Origin: Trichoplusia ni
Taxonomy: Eukaryota; Arthropoda; Insecta; Lepidoptera; Noctuidae
DNA length: 64,000 bases
Direction: 5' to 3'
Assembly: GCF_003590095.1 (NCBI RefSeq)
Contig: NC_039478.1
Location: forward strand, 7,998,001 to 8,062,000
A program made the translations under genes and the position numbers. Below are positions 24,194-35,850 of this stretch, one piece after another; within the stretch, counting starts at the first letter, position 1; each line of letters opens with the position of its first letter. A model generated the notes under the pieces. The model was given only the letters and a program-made list of their open reading frames with translations, did not search any database and was not told the origin of the DNA.

Positions 24194-24603
24194 AGGTGCA
24201 AAGCCATCTTGATATTTCCGTTCATTTGTTCATTACATTCGTATAATGACCACATATCCTCGATTACGCTTTTTACCATCGCTTTTGTGGGAGTTAAGTG
24301 CATTGTCGGTCCTAAAAAGATGGTTTTAAATGCCAAGGGCATGGATTACAAGGGATTTCTGACTCAGATCTGACTCATTATACTCAATTCTACAATTTAT
24401 TTTATACGTATGTCTTATAGACTTCCTTATTAATTTCAATGTTATGCGTTTTGTTTTTTTCTTGTTTTAATTGGAATTTCCCGCGGAAGTAATGTGACGT
24501 GATACATATTTTACATTTTTTTTTTTACAGAATAAGTGAAAGTAACTTATAAATTCAACTAAATACTTTACAAGGTATAGTATGAGACGCTGTGATTGAT
24601 AAA

Positions 24604-24611
24604 TGACGTCA
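24604..24611. promoter_or_regulatory. Perfect CRE site TGACGTCA
   Basis: Full palindromic CREB/ATF consensus in AT-rich DNA. Binding is not shown. Confidence 0.3.
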
Positions 24612-25377
24612 CTCTTTAAATCTATTTTTTTTATTTATTAGTTGTTTTTTATGTTTGATACCACTATAAGAAGTTGAATTGAAACTCAACTTTGGCTAGA
24701 AAAGTAATATCACGTCAAAAGCATCTTGATCAAATAGGTGTAAATTTAGTAACCTATTCATATTTTATTGAAGATCTATGAAGAGCTATTTGTCTCATAA
24801 AATTAAGTACATTACGACTTCACAAACGCTAAATGATTTCGACGCACGAATCCTGACCGTATCGACGCATTTTACGATGATAATTTAATGCGTCCTAATT
24901 AGAATAGACGTGTAACTCAACTACGTTTAGATAAATCTGATAAGTAATTACTGAAATAAATTCCTGAGCATCTGATTTCATGATTGGTCTCGAGACTGGT
25001 TTTTCGAGAATATTTTGAATTAATTTTGTCGATGTCATATTAGTCACTGCGTTTTCATGAAAAAAATAATTATCTAGTTAAATATCGAACGTTTTTTAAA
25101 ATCCCAAATGCATTTTTCCTTAAAAAATCCAAAAACTATTCACTAAATCTTGTGAAATTACGAGTTAGATCTGATCATTTCATGGACCATAAGATTATAA
25201 AATTCCAAAGCAGAAAACGAAGAAAAAAGCCAGCAAATCAAATGATGCTCGCTTGATTACATGACATGGTGCTCGTGCCAACAGCATATGAATAATTACG
25301 CGAGCATAACAAATGAAAACGATTTTCAATTGCTCGGATAGCGACGAGCAACTAATGTCCAACATAAATATGTTATA

Positions 25378-25619
25378 CTTGCAGTTGCCCGCGACGTCGT
25401 CCGCGTGGTTGGAAGATATAAGTTATGACACCTTGGGTTGCAATATCGCAGTTTTCTTACGGAACCCTAATATTTTTGAAATAAATTATAGCCTATGTTT
25501 AGCGGGGATAATGTAGCTTCTCAACAGTGAAAGAATTGTTCAAATCGGACCAGTAGTTTCGAAGCCTATTCGTGTCAAACAAACAATCAAATATTTCCTC
25601 TTTATAATATTAGTATAGA
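25378..25619 (-). mobile_element. Helitron-like element, second copy, diverged
   Basis: Read on the minus strand it begins TCTATACTAATATTATAAA. It continues through ACTACTGGTCCGATTTGAA and ends with CGCGGGCAACTG just before CAAG. It aligns along its length with the copy at 20829-21091: same 5' end, the same ACTACTGGTCC block, and the same GC-rich hairpin before the 3' end. The final CTAG has become CAAG, so this copy is likely older or damaged. The plus-strand open frame at 25313-25516 lies largely inside it and is spurious. Confidence 0.65.
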
Positions 25620-25994
25620 CTAATGCATATAACTGAAGAAGCAAGATAATTGAGAACGCCTCAAGCTACAGAATCCATGCTCCTATTTATTTTCTATTTT
25701 TCATTATAACGGTATAGCGATTTAGATTGAGATCTATTGTTTTTTGAGTGCATTAATATTATCTGTCTGAATGTCTGCTTTCTTTATTGAAATTGTAAAT
25801 GATTGTTAAGCTACCGTGTAGGAGGCAAGTCGTCTAGCCTTAATGTAAATGTATTTTTATTAATAATGATATTTTAGAACGCTAGACGTATTACGTAAAC
25901 CGCCTTTCTAGACAAAGTTACATTGTCTAGGATCTAGTCTGAATATTTTCATAAGAGCTCACTATTTCATCTAAAAGACTATCGCAATATACAA
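25620..25994. other. Gene-free DNA
   Basis: AT-rich sequence with no open frame of note, no repeat I recognise and no GC islet. Confidence 0.6.
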
Positions 25995-26073
25995 AAAGTC
26001 CCTGCGTGCCTTGGTATCGAACTCGAGACCTTTGACTCGGCAGTCCTATGGTCTTACCACTGGGCTACACAAT
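25995..26073 (-). mobile_element. tRNA-derived SINE head
   Basis: On the minus strand an A box TAGCCCAGTGG (26057-26067) is followed 32 bases later by a B-box-like GAGTTCGATACC (26013-26024), close to tRNA spacing. The anticodon and acceptor stems do not fold, so this is a SINE head and not a tRNA gene. The sequence after the B box (CAAGGCACGCAGGGACTTTT) looks like SINE body but its end is not clear. Confidence 0.6.
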
Positions 26074-26787
26074 TCACACATTACAACACATCTTACATCG
26101 ATATAAAACAAGCACAACTATATCAATCAATCAACTATACGCTGATTAAAATTATTAACCGTATTACATACAATTCGTTAGTCTCTTATTGTATACAAAT
26201 ATCCGTTTAATGTCTGAATCGACCTTAAATATTGAATGCGATTCTTCACTGGTTTACGCTCGGCCAGTCGGTACTGAATACAATTAAATACGGTTTGTAA
26301 AAATGACTCGAGAGATGGATGGGCGTTACATCCAAAGGTCGTTAGATGATATTCTGCAACATCGTGTAATAGTTATTTATGAATGGAATATTCCTGAGCA
26401 GAAATAGCTTTTGGGTGTATTTGTTATTGGTAAGTTTAGTACTTTTGAATGATCATTTTTGTGTAGCTTACTTTATACTTTATGTTGGATTGTAAATATA
26501 CCTATTTTGACGTGTTAATTACCTACCTAAGTTGATATTTGATTCGAAAGTAACACCATAGGTGGTCTATTTTAATAAAACACTAAATACGTCAATTCAC
26601 AATTCCACATTTTAATATTTTATTTATTAACTCGCTCTTACATAATAACCCCTGCATCATTCTTAAAATCAATTAAAATAAACAATCAAACAAAAATCAA
26701 AAAACTCTGAAGCTAAAGAAATAAAGTTCAAAATATAAACAAAATTCGAACGATTAGAATAAAGTTGATAGAGGTAGCAGAATCGCG

Positions 26788-26830
26788 CGGATCATTAGCG
26801 GCGCGTGCGCAGCGCGTGCGATGCGCTATT
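26788..26830. promoter_or_regulatory. Compact GC islet with repeated GCGCGTGCG
   Basis: GCGCGTGCG occurs at 26801-26809 and again at 26812-26820, followed by ATGCGC. The words resemble NRF1/Ewg half-sites (GCGCA/TGCGC). The flanks are AT-rich on both sides. Confidence 0.3.
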
Positions 26831-27724
26831 AAATTTGAAACAGTATACATTACACGTAAATACATTTACTGTTTAATATTCTATCAGGCACAGTCACGCC
26901 GGTTACGTTTATACTATAAACTATTAGAGTTTGACTCGCTTTCTGTTAATTAACAATTAATAATAATTACGATATTTTATGTCTGTGTGACTGTAATGTT
27001 TCGTAACGGATATTGTCACAGACGTGTTTGAGAGTTGAATGCAGAAAAGCGTATTACTAAATATCGCAGCTATGGGCTAAGGATATGAGAGGCTTTGTAT
27101 TTGTCTGCTTTTTTTCATATGTCTGTCGACGTAAAGAATTAAATCTGCAACCAGCAACTTGGATTCTGGATGCTGGTTGGACCTCACAAAATGTTGGCTC
27201 TATCGTAGGTGGAACATTTTTGACCGTGGTTATATGAAACAATCTATTTACAGATTTTAATATGCTATGTTGCAATAAATTCATATTTTAGTAATTATGT
27301 TAGTTTAGTTGTAAGTTTCATAATGTTGAATGAAATTAAATATAATTTAAGTATAGACCACATGATAGCTCAATGTCATTGCATGAACTGTTATGTCTGC
27401 ACCGATCATCAAATTTGAAATAATACTTTATATTAGGGTTGCCACTAATTTTATTGTAAACCAAATCATAATAATAATTTACCGCTATAACTTTTTTTTT
27501 AATTGTAAGTATGTAAATTTACTTACTTAAATATCACGATATCGATAAGTTGAAAATGTGTTAAATTCGTATTTTTATATTCCAATCAATAACGGATACT
27601 TAAATGTAACTGCTTAACATATTATACTGCAATACACAATTTAGTTAAAACAGGAAAATCAACAAAACATTCTCACACCCATAAATTATAGTTACACATA
27701 AATCATTTATTAAAAGGCACAACC

Positions 27725-27830
27725 CTACGCCGCAGCGTGTAATTTGGCGCGCATTTTCAGCGTGTGTCTCCCGCCCACGCGTCCGCCATCAATCAAGCGC
27801 GCGCTTTCGTTACGTATGACGTTCTAATGC
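27725..27830. promoter_or_regulatory. GC islet
   Basis: About 100 bp of CpG-rich sequence with GGCGCGCA, CCCACGCGTCCGCCATC and AAGCGCGCGC words. CCGCCAT is an ATGGCGG core on the other strand, shared with the islets at 11449 and 28634. Confidence 0.3.
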
Positions 27831-28633
27831 CGTTGCAAAACAGCTGACCGATACATTGTGTACCAGCCTTTGTTTAACAACAGAGGTCATTGCGTGTAGC
27901 GGGATTCTTAATCATACTTGTATATCAAAAGAGGTATGGATTATATTCTTTATCAAATTTGATAAAGATGAATGTTCCTCGAATACCAGTAGAAAACTGT
28001 TCAGATAAGGGTGTGCCGCAAATTTTAGTTCACTTAAGCACTTTCAATTTTTTTGCACTTCCCACACATAAAAGTAATTTATAAGAGAAGTTGAGCTAAA
28101 TGTACATATGTAGACATTTCTGATAAGAGCCTCTATTCAAAAAAAATGTTTAATATGTATGGGAATTCAAAGATGTATTTATAAGGGCCGTAATGTGAGG
28201 TTTCGCACATGCCAACGAGAGCTATAATATTATCAAAGCAAATACAACTTGACTTATACAAAATGGACGAGTTCCTTAGATTCCTAAAAGGCTTCGTAGC
28301 CCGCATTGGCAGACTAAACATTGAGTAAAGAACCATGTATAAAATTTGCATTGAAATGTTGACGATGTCTTAACTTATTCAGTGTTTGAGCAAATATGCG
28401 GTAAGCACATATTTTTAATATTATTTGCATTGTAAATTATGTTTACAACATTGTAGTAATTCGCCAGCGTCGATAAGTAGGCGTCAATTGCGATGTTTAT
28501 TGTGCGGCTATTGGACCAGTGTGGTGGTCGTTAGATAAATAATGCTTGTAACAATGCTGTGAAGTATTGGAGGTTCAAGCGTCGTCGCAGTCTCGTAGGA
28601 TCGTATCTATATGCAAATTGTGGCGAATTTTCG

Positions 28634-28740
28634 TAACATGGCGGCGCCGGCGACCGATTCATCATAGAAATGTGGACGGATCTGCCCACGCTTGCTGTTT
28701 AATGCACCGAGGCACCGAGACGGCGGATGTAAGCGGCTTG
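28634..28740. promoter_or_regulatory. GC islet with ATGGCGGC
   Basis: ATGGCGGCGCCGGCG (28638-28652) is a Pho/YY1-like core fused to a GGCGCC palindrome. CpG-rich sequence continues to about 28740. The two overlapping open frames across it on opposite strands show no domain. Confidence 0.3.
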
Positions 28741-30584
28741 ATACGTTACGAAAACTGATTTGTATGTACATAATCCTAATTTGCGACACAGTAACTATCG
28801 ATATTGAATCACATTATATTTTTGTGTAATAAGACAAGTTGGACAGCTTTTGAGGTAGCCTACTCTCCTAAAATGAGCGCTTAGGTGTAATTTAGTTGAG
28901 GTCATGATTATAGACCCTTGAAGTTAATGGTGTAATTAACAAGAAAAGTTAAGTATCGTATAAATTATTCATGTCAACTCAAGTATCAAGATTCTTGTAT
29001 GACTATAAATGTTATTTTGTGGCTTTAGGCTGTCAAGTCCCTAATCTTTTGAGGTTATCTATTTTAAGGACATGAGTGAGTTTGCGAGACCACTAATATT
29101 GCGAACATCGTGCTCGAATAATCAAAGTCCTATTCAGTATGTGCATCGGGACGTCAGTCTTGACGTATCTTTAGGTAATCGGCAAATTTGAGATGTAGGC
29201 TTTACAATCTTCAGGCACTTATATTTGAGCAGACTGGTTTTAACTGTCAGGCCGTAATGTGAAATGGTTAAGATTGCTGTTTGAGATGTAGTGTTGTCCT
29301 TTATCCAGAAATGATTATATGGATTACCCGGTTTGCATTCTGATGATAGATTTCAACTGTGTCTGTTAGAAAAATATGAAAAAAATCATTTTAAGTAGTG
29401 TAAAAACCCTTTTTTTTGTTATTTCCCAAATACTAAAGTATGCGAAAAAAGTTGTAGTTTAATATAGGTACGATATGATTGATGTAATCCATATTCAGAA
29501 ATCAGGAACCATATGAACTAGCGACGAAATCTCCAGACGAGAGTGAAGTCAATAAATATCAGTTTTGCCTAATAAAGCGCGTATGATGCAACGAAGCACG
29601 TGTATTTAGTGTCGAACACATTCAATAGAGCATCCATTGAAACAGCATGACTGCATTTAATAGTCGCTACGATTGAAGCGTATGCGATCTTGATAAATGT
29701 GTCTGTTTGATCAGAAATCAATGGGAATATATTGAAATGAAAATTTGAAACCATATATCGTCAGTTTATTGAATAAATACTTTACTATAGAGCTGTTCAA
29801 CGTTCATGTTCATCTAAAGTTTATTGTGCCAAAATTTTAATACACGAACAGTACAATAGGTTTCAGAATTGAATGGAAGACCAAAAAGGCGCCGCAGACA
29901 CAAAATATATCCAAACGAGTGTTTGCTGACATAATTGAATACCCGATTTCGAACTGAGATTGTCTTTAAACCCAGATAGTATCGTAGATCTGATCGGCAA
30001 GTATTTGGAAGTAATTTGGTATCGGCATTCTGAATATCTTAGTTTATAGAGTGGCGCAGTCATGGCGAACACTGTACCATAGTCTGTTGCAAAATATGTA
30101 TTCAAATATTTGTAAATGGGTAAGCTATAAACATGTTGAGATAAGACGGAATGTTTTAGATATTTTGCTGTCATTCATGTTTTAGCGATTGTCTCTACGT
30201 GGGATTAAGCACTCGGGGAGAAAATTGACGTAAATAGGAATTTGAAAATTAAAAAAAAGATGCAAATTTACTTTTCCACTAGTTATTTACATTTCCACAA
30301 TATTTCTCACGGTTTTTAACATGTAATTGCTACACACTACTAAGTTCGAGAGCCAATCTGTAAATTGGCGTAAACTTTTGCACATTCAAAGCGCGGAATT
30401 GACCATAAAAGTTCTTCAATTTACATTTTATTTTAATTTTATCTCGTTTTACTAGAATATATAGCCAAACTGATATGGTTTGATGTTTATAACTTCTTCT
30501 GGCCGTGTTTGGTACTAATATTCTATGGTCAAAGTGTACGTTTCAGGGTTGTCGAGACGTGAAACTAATTTTGAATCCCGGAAT

Positions 30585-30665
30585 GACATTCGATGGCCGC
30601 GGGCGTGTTGCGGCGAAGCTTTGTTCAAATACTAAATCAGAGTTTGTACCCTACGGCCGCTGCGT
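30585..30665. promoter_or_regulatory. GC islet
   Basis: GATGGCCGCGGGCGTG at the left and CTACGGCCGCTGCG at the right flank a short AT-rich centre. It is CpG-rich with no open frame of interest. Confidence 0.25.
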
Positions 30666-31049
30666 AAACTAAACTTTAGCCTAAGGATGTTACTTTAAAC
30701 TTCAAGCCGAATTTGAGAAATGGTTTTGAAAGTAACTCACACAATGTATGTAATCACGAACTGTTATTCAGTTCTCAGCTCTACAGCACTTCATATATTT
30801 ACATACAGATAGTACATGTATGTGTACGAAACTTGCTCAATACAGTTACAACATAAGTAAGTTAACGATTTTTTTCAAAGCCTAAAAATGTAACCCGTTA
30901 TCAATAATTTCTAAGTTTTTTTCTTTCCTTTTTAGCATACGATTGCTCTAAATCTGTCTATCAACTGCATAGTTGTTCGTTACATAATACATTTCGAACC
31001 AAATGAATCTTTTCGCAGCCTTAAACGGAGTTAATTAAAAAAACACCGT

Positions 31050-31190
31050 TTGTCGGAAGCTGCACCCCTGCGCGGTTTGCGCGTGCGCACTAGGCGCGGC
31101 GTGGCTAACTTCCTCAGTGGATCGGCGGCCGTGGCCGGCGGCGGCCGTGCCCCGCGTAATAGCCTCACTAATCCCGTTCTATACCGCTGT
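31050..31190. promoter_or_regulatory. GC islet with a repeated 10-mer
   Basis: CpG-rich block of about 140 bp. GGCGGCCGTG occurs exactly twice (31124-31133 and 31140-31149), and GCGCGTGCGCAC lies at about 31079-31090. A frame open from about 31050 reads as an alanine/glycine-rich stretch across it, which is expected from GC-rich triplets and is not evidence of coding. Confidence 0.3.
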
Positions 31191-34100
31191 CATTACATCG
31201 GGAAGTCTATAAAACCTATTGACCGGAGAATATTTTCAATAATAAATGCACACATAAATAATGTTTTATATCTTGAATTAATTTTAAACTGAAGAAGATT
31301 ATCGACTTTATGAGCTTATTAAAATTTTATTTGATTAAGATGGTCTCTGAATTATTGGTAATACTCAAAGTATGCATAATGGTTCAACATAATTTATCAT
31401 AGGCTACAAAAGTATTGGAGTTATTGAATACCTACGCAGATTCTATATTGTTATAACATTTGAACAAAAAATATAGCAAACAAACAGGAACATTGAATCT
31501 TTCGCTCCCTGAAAGTTTCTTCAAAAATCTTATTGATACATCGAAGGTAACGCAACAAGTCGAGGCACGCAACTTTTTGCGCAATTTAGGGACAATAGAA
31601 AAAGACTATAAAAGATCTTGATCTTTTAATCGACTTTCGATGGTCAATACTTAAGGAGATAAGTTCACAACAGGGCACAGCAGGGGGCTGTTACCGAATA
31701 CTGCATACCGATCACTATCTAATAATAATTGATACGAACTGTTCTCCAAGGCAACCGCTCCGAATAGTCACACATTGAGCAACAACCAATTAAAAATGTT
31801 ATATTAAGACATTTGTGTCATTCTACTATGGAATTATGGTTCATGAGTGTCTTTTTATTAGTAACATTTTTCATTTCTGATTTATCAACTCCTACACAGA
31901 GAGACTGAACTTTTACTTTCCTCGTCTTAAACTAGAGGTCTCCGTTTTTTTTGTGTATGAAACGAAAGTGTTATGATTATAGGCAAAAATGGTGGCCGTG
32001 CGTCACAGCGGTCGAGTTGGAGGAAAGAGCTCGATGGCGCGTAACGGGCGTCCAGTGAAAACTTACAAATAACCACCCATTAGCAGCCTCGAGCGGCGGC
32101 CGCGCCGGCACAACCAACAATTTCACCCGATTTATATCATCTGTACGCCGATGTACACTGAGAAAATGTGGGAAAATTTTCACTATCCGACAAGACCCGT
32201 AATTTGATAAGGGGAATCATCGCTCCGGTTCTACGATTGAAAACGACAGTTTCCTCTAAGTGATGTGACCGGTCCTCGCGAGAAAACTCGATCGGAGGAA
32301 AAGTAGTTTGCTCTGCGACTACCCCTTATAGCTGACGTCTCGTAAATAACGCCTTCGTATTTCTATATCGAGCGGGACGCTTGCAATAAATATAAAATCA
32401 ATATTTATAGTATCGCTATAATTGGTATCATTTCAGATATTCTCGCTTAATTGCTTTAATTTAATCTTGGTGCTTTTATTAAATGTGTAACATTTTACTG
32501 CGTACGAGTGTAAAAGTAGAAAATCGAGACAAAAATTGCGGGCAATAAACTAGTGGCTCATTTTGTTGACTTGCTTTTTAACGAGCTCTTATAAATTTGT
32601 TGCATAGACGAAGAACAGCAAGCTAACGCTTCTACAAGTTTATACGAACACTCGTTCTAGCACAGAATAAAGATGAGTCACGGTCGTAAACACAAGCGGC
32701 TTCGTATGTCAACGAATGCCATCATAAAACACAGTTTTTATGGTGTGAATGTCGTACGGTCACATCAAAAATTACATACGACGCCTGCTTACGATGTGCA
32801 AAGTTACGTGAAACATTGCTTTAATTACAACTACGAGTTCAAAACATTGGATATTGTGTCAAAGGTGCGTTAAGTAGAACAACCTTTCTCACGTACTTCA
32901 CTTTTTGAGGTATTACGCTTCAACAGTAGCATCAAAGAAGTCATCTCGCGCAATTCACTACGGCTCTTATTGCAATGAAAAAAACGCTTACAATTGCGCG
33001 CAAGTTTTTTATGGTTTGCGAGAACATCGTGGCGAAATAAACGCAACACAGAAGCAACGCGCGTCAATTGGCCGCGAGTTTCACATCATAAAAAACAGTA
33101 TTTTACGCGCGTCTAAATTCGGTCCGTTAAATTCTCAGGATAAGATTTTTAGTATTCTGATGGCCTGAAGAAGGCTGTTAGAGTGGAGGATGAATGCTCA
33201 AAATATTGTAGATCGGAGCGGTGATACACGACATTTTATTCACACGTATTTTATGGCTGTAGTAAGTAGAAGACAACTGACAAAAACGGTTGCGGACAAA
33301 GACCTGTCAGCTAATTGATTCGATCAATTAAAAGACAAGTAGTCCGTAATTTATGTGGATTCGATATCGGATGTCAACGAACTCTTTCGGGTATCATCGG
33401 AAGCGGTCGGCGGTGCCTTTGAGCTGTGCTTTAATTTCTTAATCCTAATTGAATTTGTTTGTTCCGAATGGCGAATGAGATAACGCAACGCACTCGCGGC
33501 CTGATCGATTGTTCCCCGGTTTCGACGCCGCAAACGGTAACCATGTGAATGTATTGCCCGAGACATTGAAGTGGATTTACGATTTTCAGACGCAAGTAAA
33601 TCCAACGGTAATCTGACGAAAATTGTCGATGATAATGATAAAAACGAAACAGCAAATAAAATTACCTGATTGTTTTGTAATGATTGACAAATAAGTGGAT
33701 ACTTGGTTGGAAGTGTCGTTACAAGTACTTGTTTTAAAGCGTCATACTAATTTAATGTTCTTACCTTATTCTGTTCTTTTTAAACAAAAAAAGGTTTGGT
33801 TTTTATCTTTACTTAAATTTATATAATACGTAAACGTATAATTGTTGCCGATTGACACAGATGTATGTGATACAAATAAATTGAGTTTTTCTTTAAGTTT
33901 GCGAGGCTAAAACTTGCAGTAATGAAAAAAAGCAGGAATTATCCCACAGTTTAAGACCTCATGGTTACACTAATCGCTCCTAATGACCATCGAAGGTTAG
34001 ATAGATGGGTTCTATTATTGATTAAGCTTTGTGTATTGTCCTTTAAAGGTGAAGTTTAAGTCGCAATTGTAGTCTGCTTTATCAATAGATAAATGGACAA

Positions 34101-35079
34101 CGTTTGAGAATTACAACACGGAATGCGGAACATCCATGTTGTAGATAAAGTTAGCGAATAGCTTCTTACGGGGTTGGATTTATAATGCCTCTTAAATGAA
34201 GTTATTTACGTCACACTTTACTCAAAATTATGCTGACCAGGAGAACAGTATCGAAGTACAATTAGATGTGTGTTCTTTGTTTTATTTTTTCAATATGCTA
34301 CTTATGGTTCAGAAAAAAGACTGTTTCGACGATTTTTCGACACAAAAACAAAAGAAAATTATATATTCTTGCTTTAGTTTTACAATCACATTTTTTTTCT
34401 TATGGAATTGTTCTTCCTTTTTATGTAATGATATCCTGTGCAATTATGTATCTGATCTCTTACATTACCGACGCACACTGAGCCGGACTTCACACGATGA
34501 TATAGGCTGTTAGGCACGTTTCACACGCGCCGCTAAATATACGCTCTTTCCTTTATCGAGCTTAATTATTGCCTAAAAGCCGACATTTCAAGAGTGTTTG
34601 ATGTTTCTTAATCACCCCGATAAGGACTAACGACAGTATTGATGTATATACGACAAATCACATTAAATATAAGAGTTTCTTTTCCCAAATTGAACATTTT
34701 GTAACACTTTTTTTATTTAATGTTTCCTTTTGATTACGAAACGAAATAAAAAGCCTAGTAAATATTTACTTTATGTTTGCACTTGTTACTTAGCTGTCAG
34801 TGCTTACATTAGCGAAGAATTATACGTGGACACAAGTGGGCTAGGTCATGAGTGACGTTGATTATGTCTGCGTCTTAATTAATGTCACTCGCTTTAGCAC
34901 AATCTGATCTGTATAAATCTGTCTACATCAAAACTGCAATGTCGGCCCGACGTGACATTTTCTTGAGATCTATATTAGATTCGTGTTATTAAGGTTTTAT
35001 GAGACTAGTTTGTGTACATTAGAATTATCAATTCGTTCCAAAACAAAGAATTTTAAGGTCGATTTCACAGTGTCTGGGT
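31191..35079. other. Gene-free DNA
   Basis: No credible gene. It holds a GC-rich patch at 31985-32110 (CGATGGCGCG and GAGCGGCGGCCGCGCCGGC), CTCGCGAG near 32277, and a homeodomain-type palindrome at 33312-33330. Open frames at 32673-33168 and 33351-33655 overlap on both strands and show no domain. Confidence 0.5.
33312..33330. promoter_or_regulatory. Palindrome TAATTGAT-TCG-ATCAATTA
   Basis: Perfect 8-bp arms with a 3-base spacer. Each arm joins TAAT (homeodomain core) to TGAT (the PBC/Extradenticle-type half). A symmetric site of this kind could bind a homeodomain dimer. This is inference from motif shape only. Confidence 0.35.
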
Positions 35080-35370
35080 TTACCGCAAGGGCCGTACATG
35101 TCGTCATCGGCTGCGACATCGCCGCCGGGGAAGCGAAAGCGAATCAATCCGGCTTTTATCAACACGGTGCGTGACCGAGGCCATTGTTAGGAAAGGGAAA
35201 ATGGGACGGAGGAGCCGTGAAAAATAGAAGAATGAGGCGGCAACGCGCTTCACTGGGCGGTCTGCACGTCGCCACGCAACCAGCCACCACGCAACGCCAG
35301 TCGTGACGTATCACGCGACGCACGGCGTGCCGCACTCGGTCACGATCAACATCCATACACCGACACATAA
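35080..35370. promoter_or_regulatory. Long GC-rich islet
   Basis: About 290 bp of raised GC. CCACGCAAC is repeated at 35272-35280 and 35287-35295, and CpG-rich words run on to about 35345. Open frames on both strands (34983-35174 + and 35159-35368 -) show no domain; the arginine- and cysteine-rich minus frame is what CpG-rich DNA gives by default. Confidence 0.3.
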
Positions 35371-35499
35371 GTCAGGGAACATCGATATTTCACTCCTTAC
35401 TACGTGGCCGACACTATTTTCGCAAACATCTAAACAAGATTCTTAGACCTTGGCTGTTTTAAAGTTCAAACGGCACGTGCGGCGCGGAAAGCGTATCTG

Positions 35500-35602
35500 T
35501 CAGCGGCGAACATTAAACTTCTATGTGGAATACATCTGACATAAAGATAAGGAGTTTGAACCCGAGACCTTTTCGATCTAGCATTTTACAATTGCGCCAC
35601 TG
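35500..35602 (-). mobile_element. tRNA-derived SINE fragment
   Basis: On the minus strand an A-box-like GTGGCGCAATTG (35589-35600) is followed about 26 bases later by a B box GGTTCAAACTCC (35551-35562). The spacing is slightly short for a tRNA and the stems do not fold. The following bases (TTATCTTTATGTCAGATGTA) look like SINE body, so the left boundary near 35500 is a guess. Confidence 0.5.
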
Positions 35603-35639
35603 TGAAATTGTGGTCGGTGGCGTGTGCTGGCCGGCTTTT

Positions 35640-35850
35640 ATTTATATTGGTTGTAGTGCAGGAGCGCTCACGACCCGGTAATTGATGCTCTCTCGAGCGC
35701 GCGTGCCTGCCCGCACCCGCCGCGCCGTTATAAGTGCTCTAACACACTGCGCGAGCACGCGCGCAGCTTATACCGCTTATAGACTCTAGTCACTGTAAAA
35801 ATTTTTCACACTTTAGTCGCGTATCAGCTTTCAGTGTTGCATACAGCATG
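35640..35850 (+). promoter_or_regulatory. CpG islet with TATAA word, candidate promoter
   Basis: Strongly CpG-rich DNA in which GCGCGCGTGC (35697-35706) and GCACGCGCGC (35755-35764) form a perfect inverted repeat enclosing TTATAAG (35728-35734). GTGCTC and GAGCAC form a second 6-bp pair inside. Downstream is an Initiator-like TCAGTG (35831-35836), then an ATG at 35848 that opens an 18-codon frame reading MTTSPLFNTNSISRLNLK. Spacing from TATAA to the Initiator is about 100 bases, too far for a standard core promoter. A promoter is possible but unproven; an enhancer is as likely. Confidence 0.3.

Larger units (their letters stand above)
21092..25377. other. Gene-free AT-rich DNA
   Basis: No credible gene. 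It includes the nested inverted repeat at 21910-22016, a GC-richer patch near 22730-22800, a solo MITE end at 24179-24193 and a perfect CRE at 24604-24611. Open frames at 22960-23263 and others have no domain. Confidence 0.5.
26074..31049. other. Gene-free DNA with several GC islets
   Basis: No credible gene. GC islets at 26788-26830, 27725-27815, 28634-28740 and 30585-30665 are listed separately. Around 26570-26760 one strand is rich in A and C, a skew with no obvious cause. Open frames at 27057-27284 (-) and 29863-30174 (-) show no domain. Confidence 0.5.

Noticed and set aside
24338..24350. TGCCAAGGGCAT, recalling insect miR-2788-type sequence
   Set aside because: Only a short part of the word matches and no precursor hairpin is visible.
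24505..24530. Polypyrimidine run followed by ACAG, like a 3' splice acceptor
   Set aside because: All three frames after the AG meet a stop within a few codons, so no coding exon follows. T-runs before AG are common in AT-rich DNA.
25995..26073. Possible tRNA gene
   Set aside because: A and B boxes are present but the acceptor and anticodon stems do not fold; a SINE head explains it.
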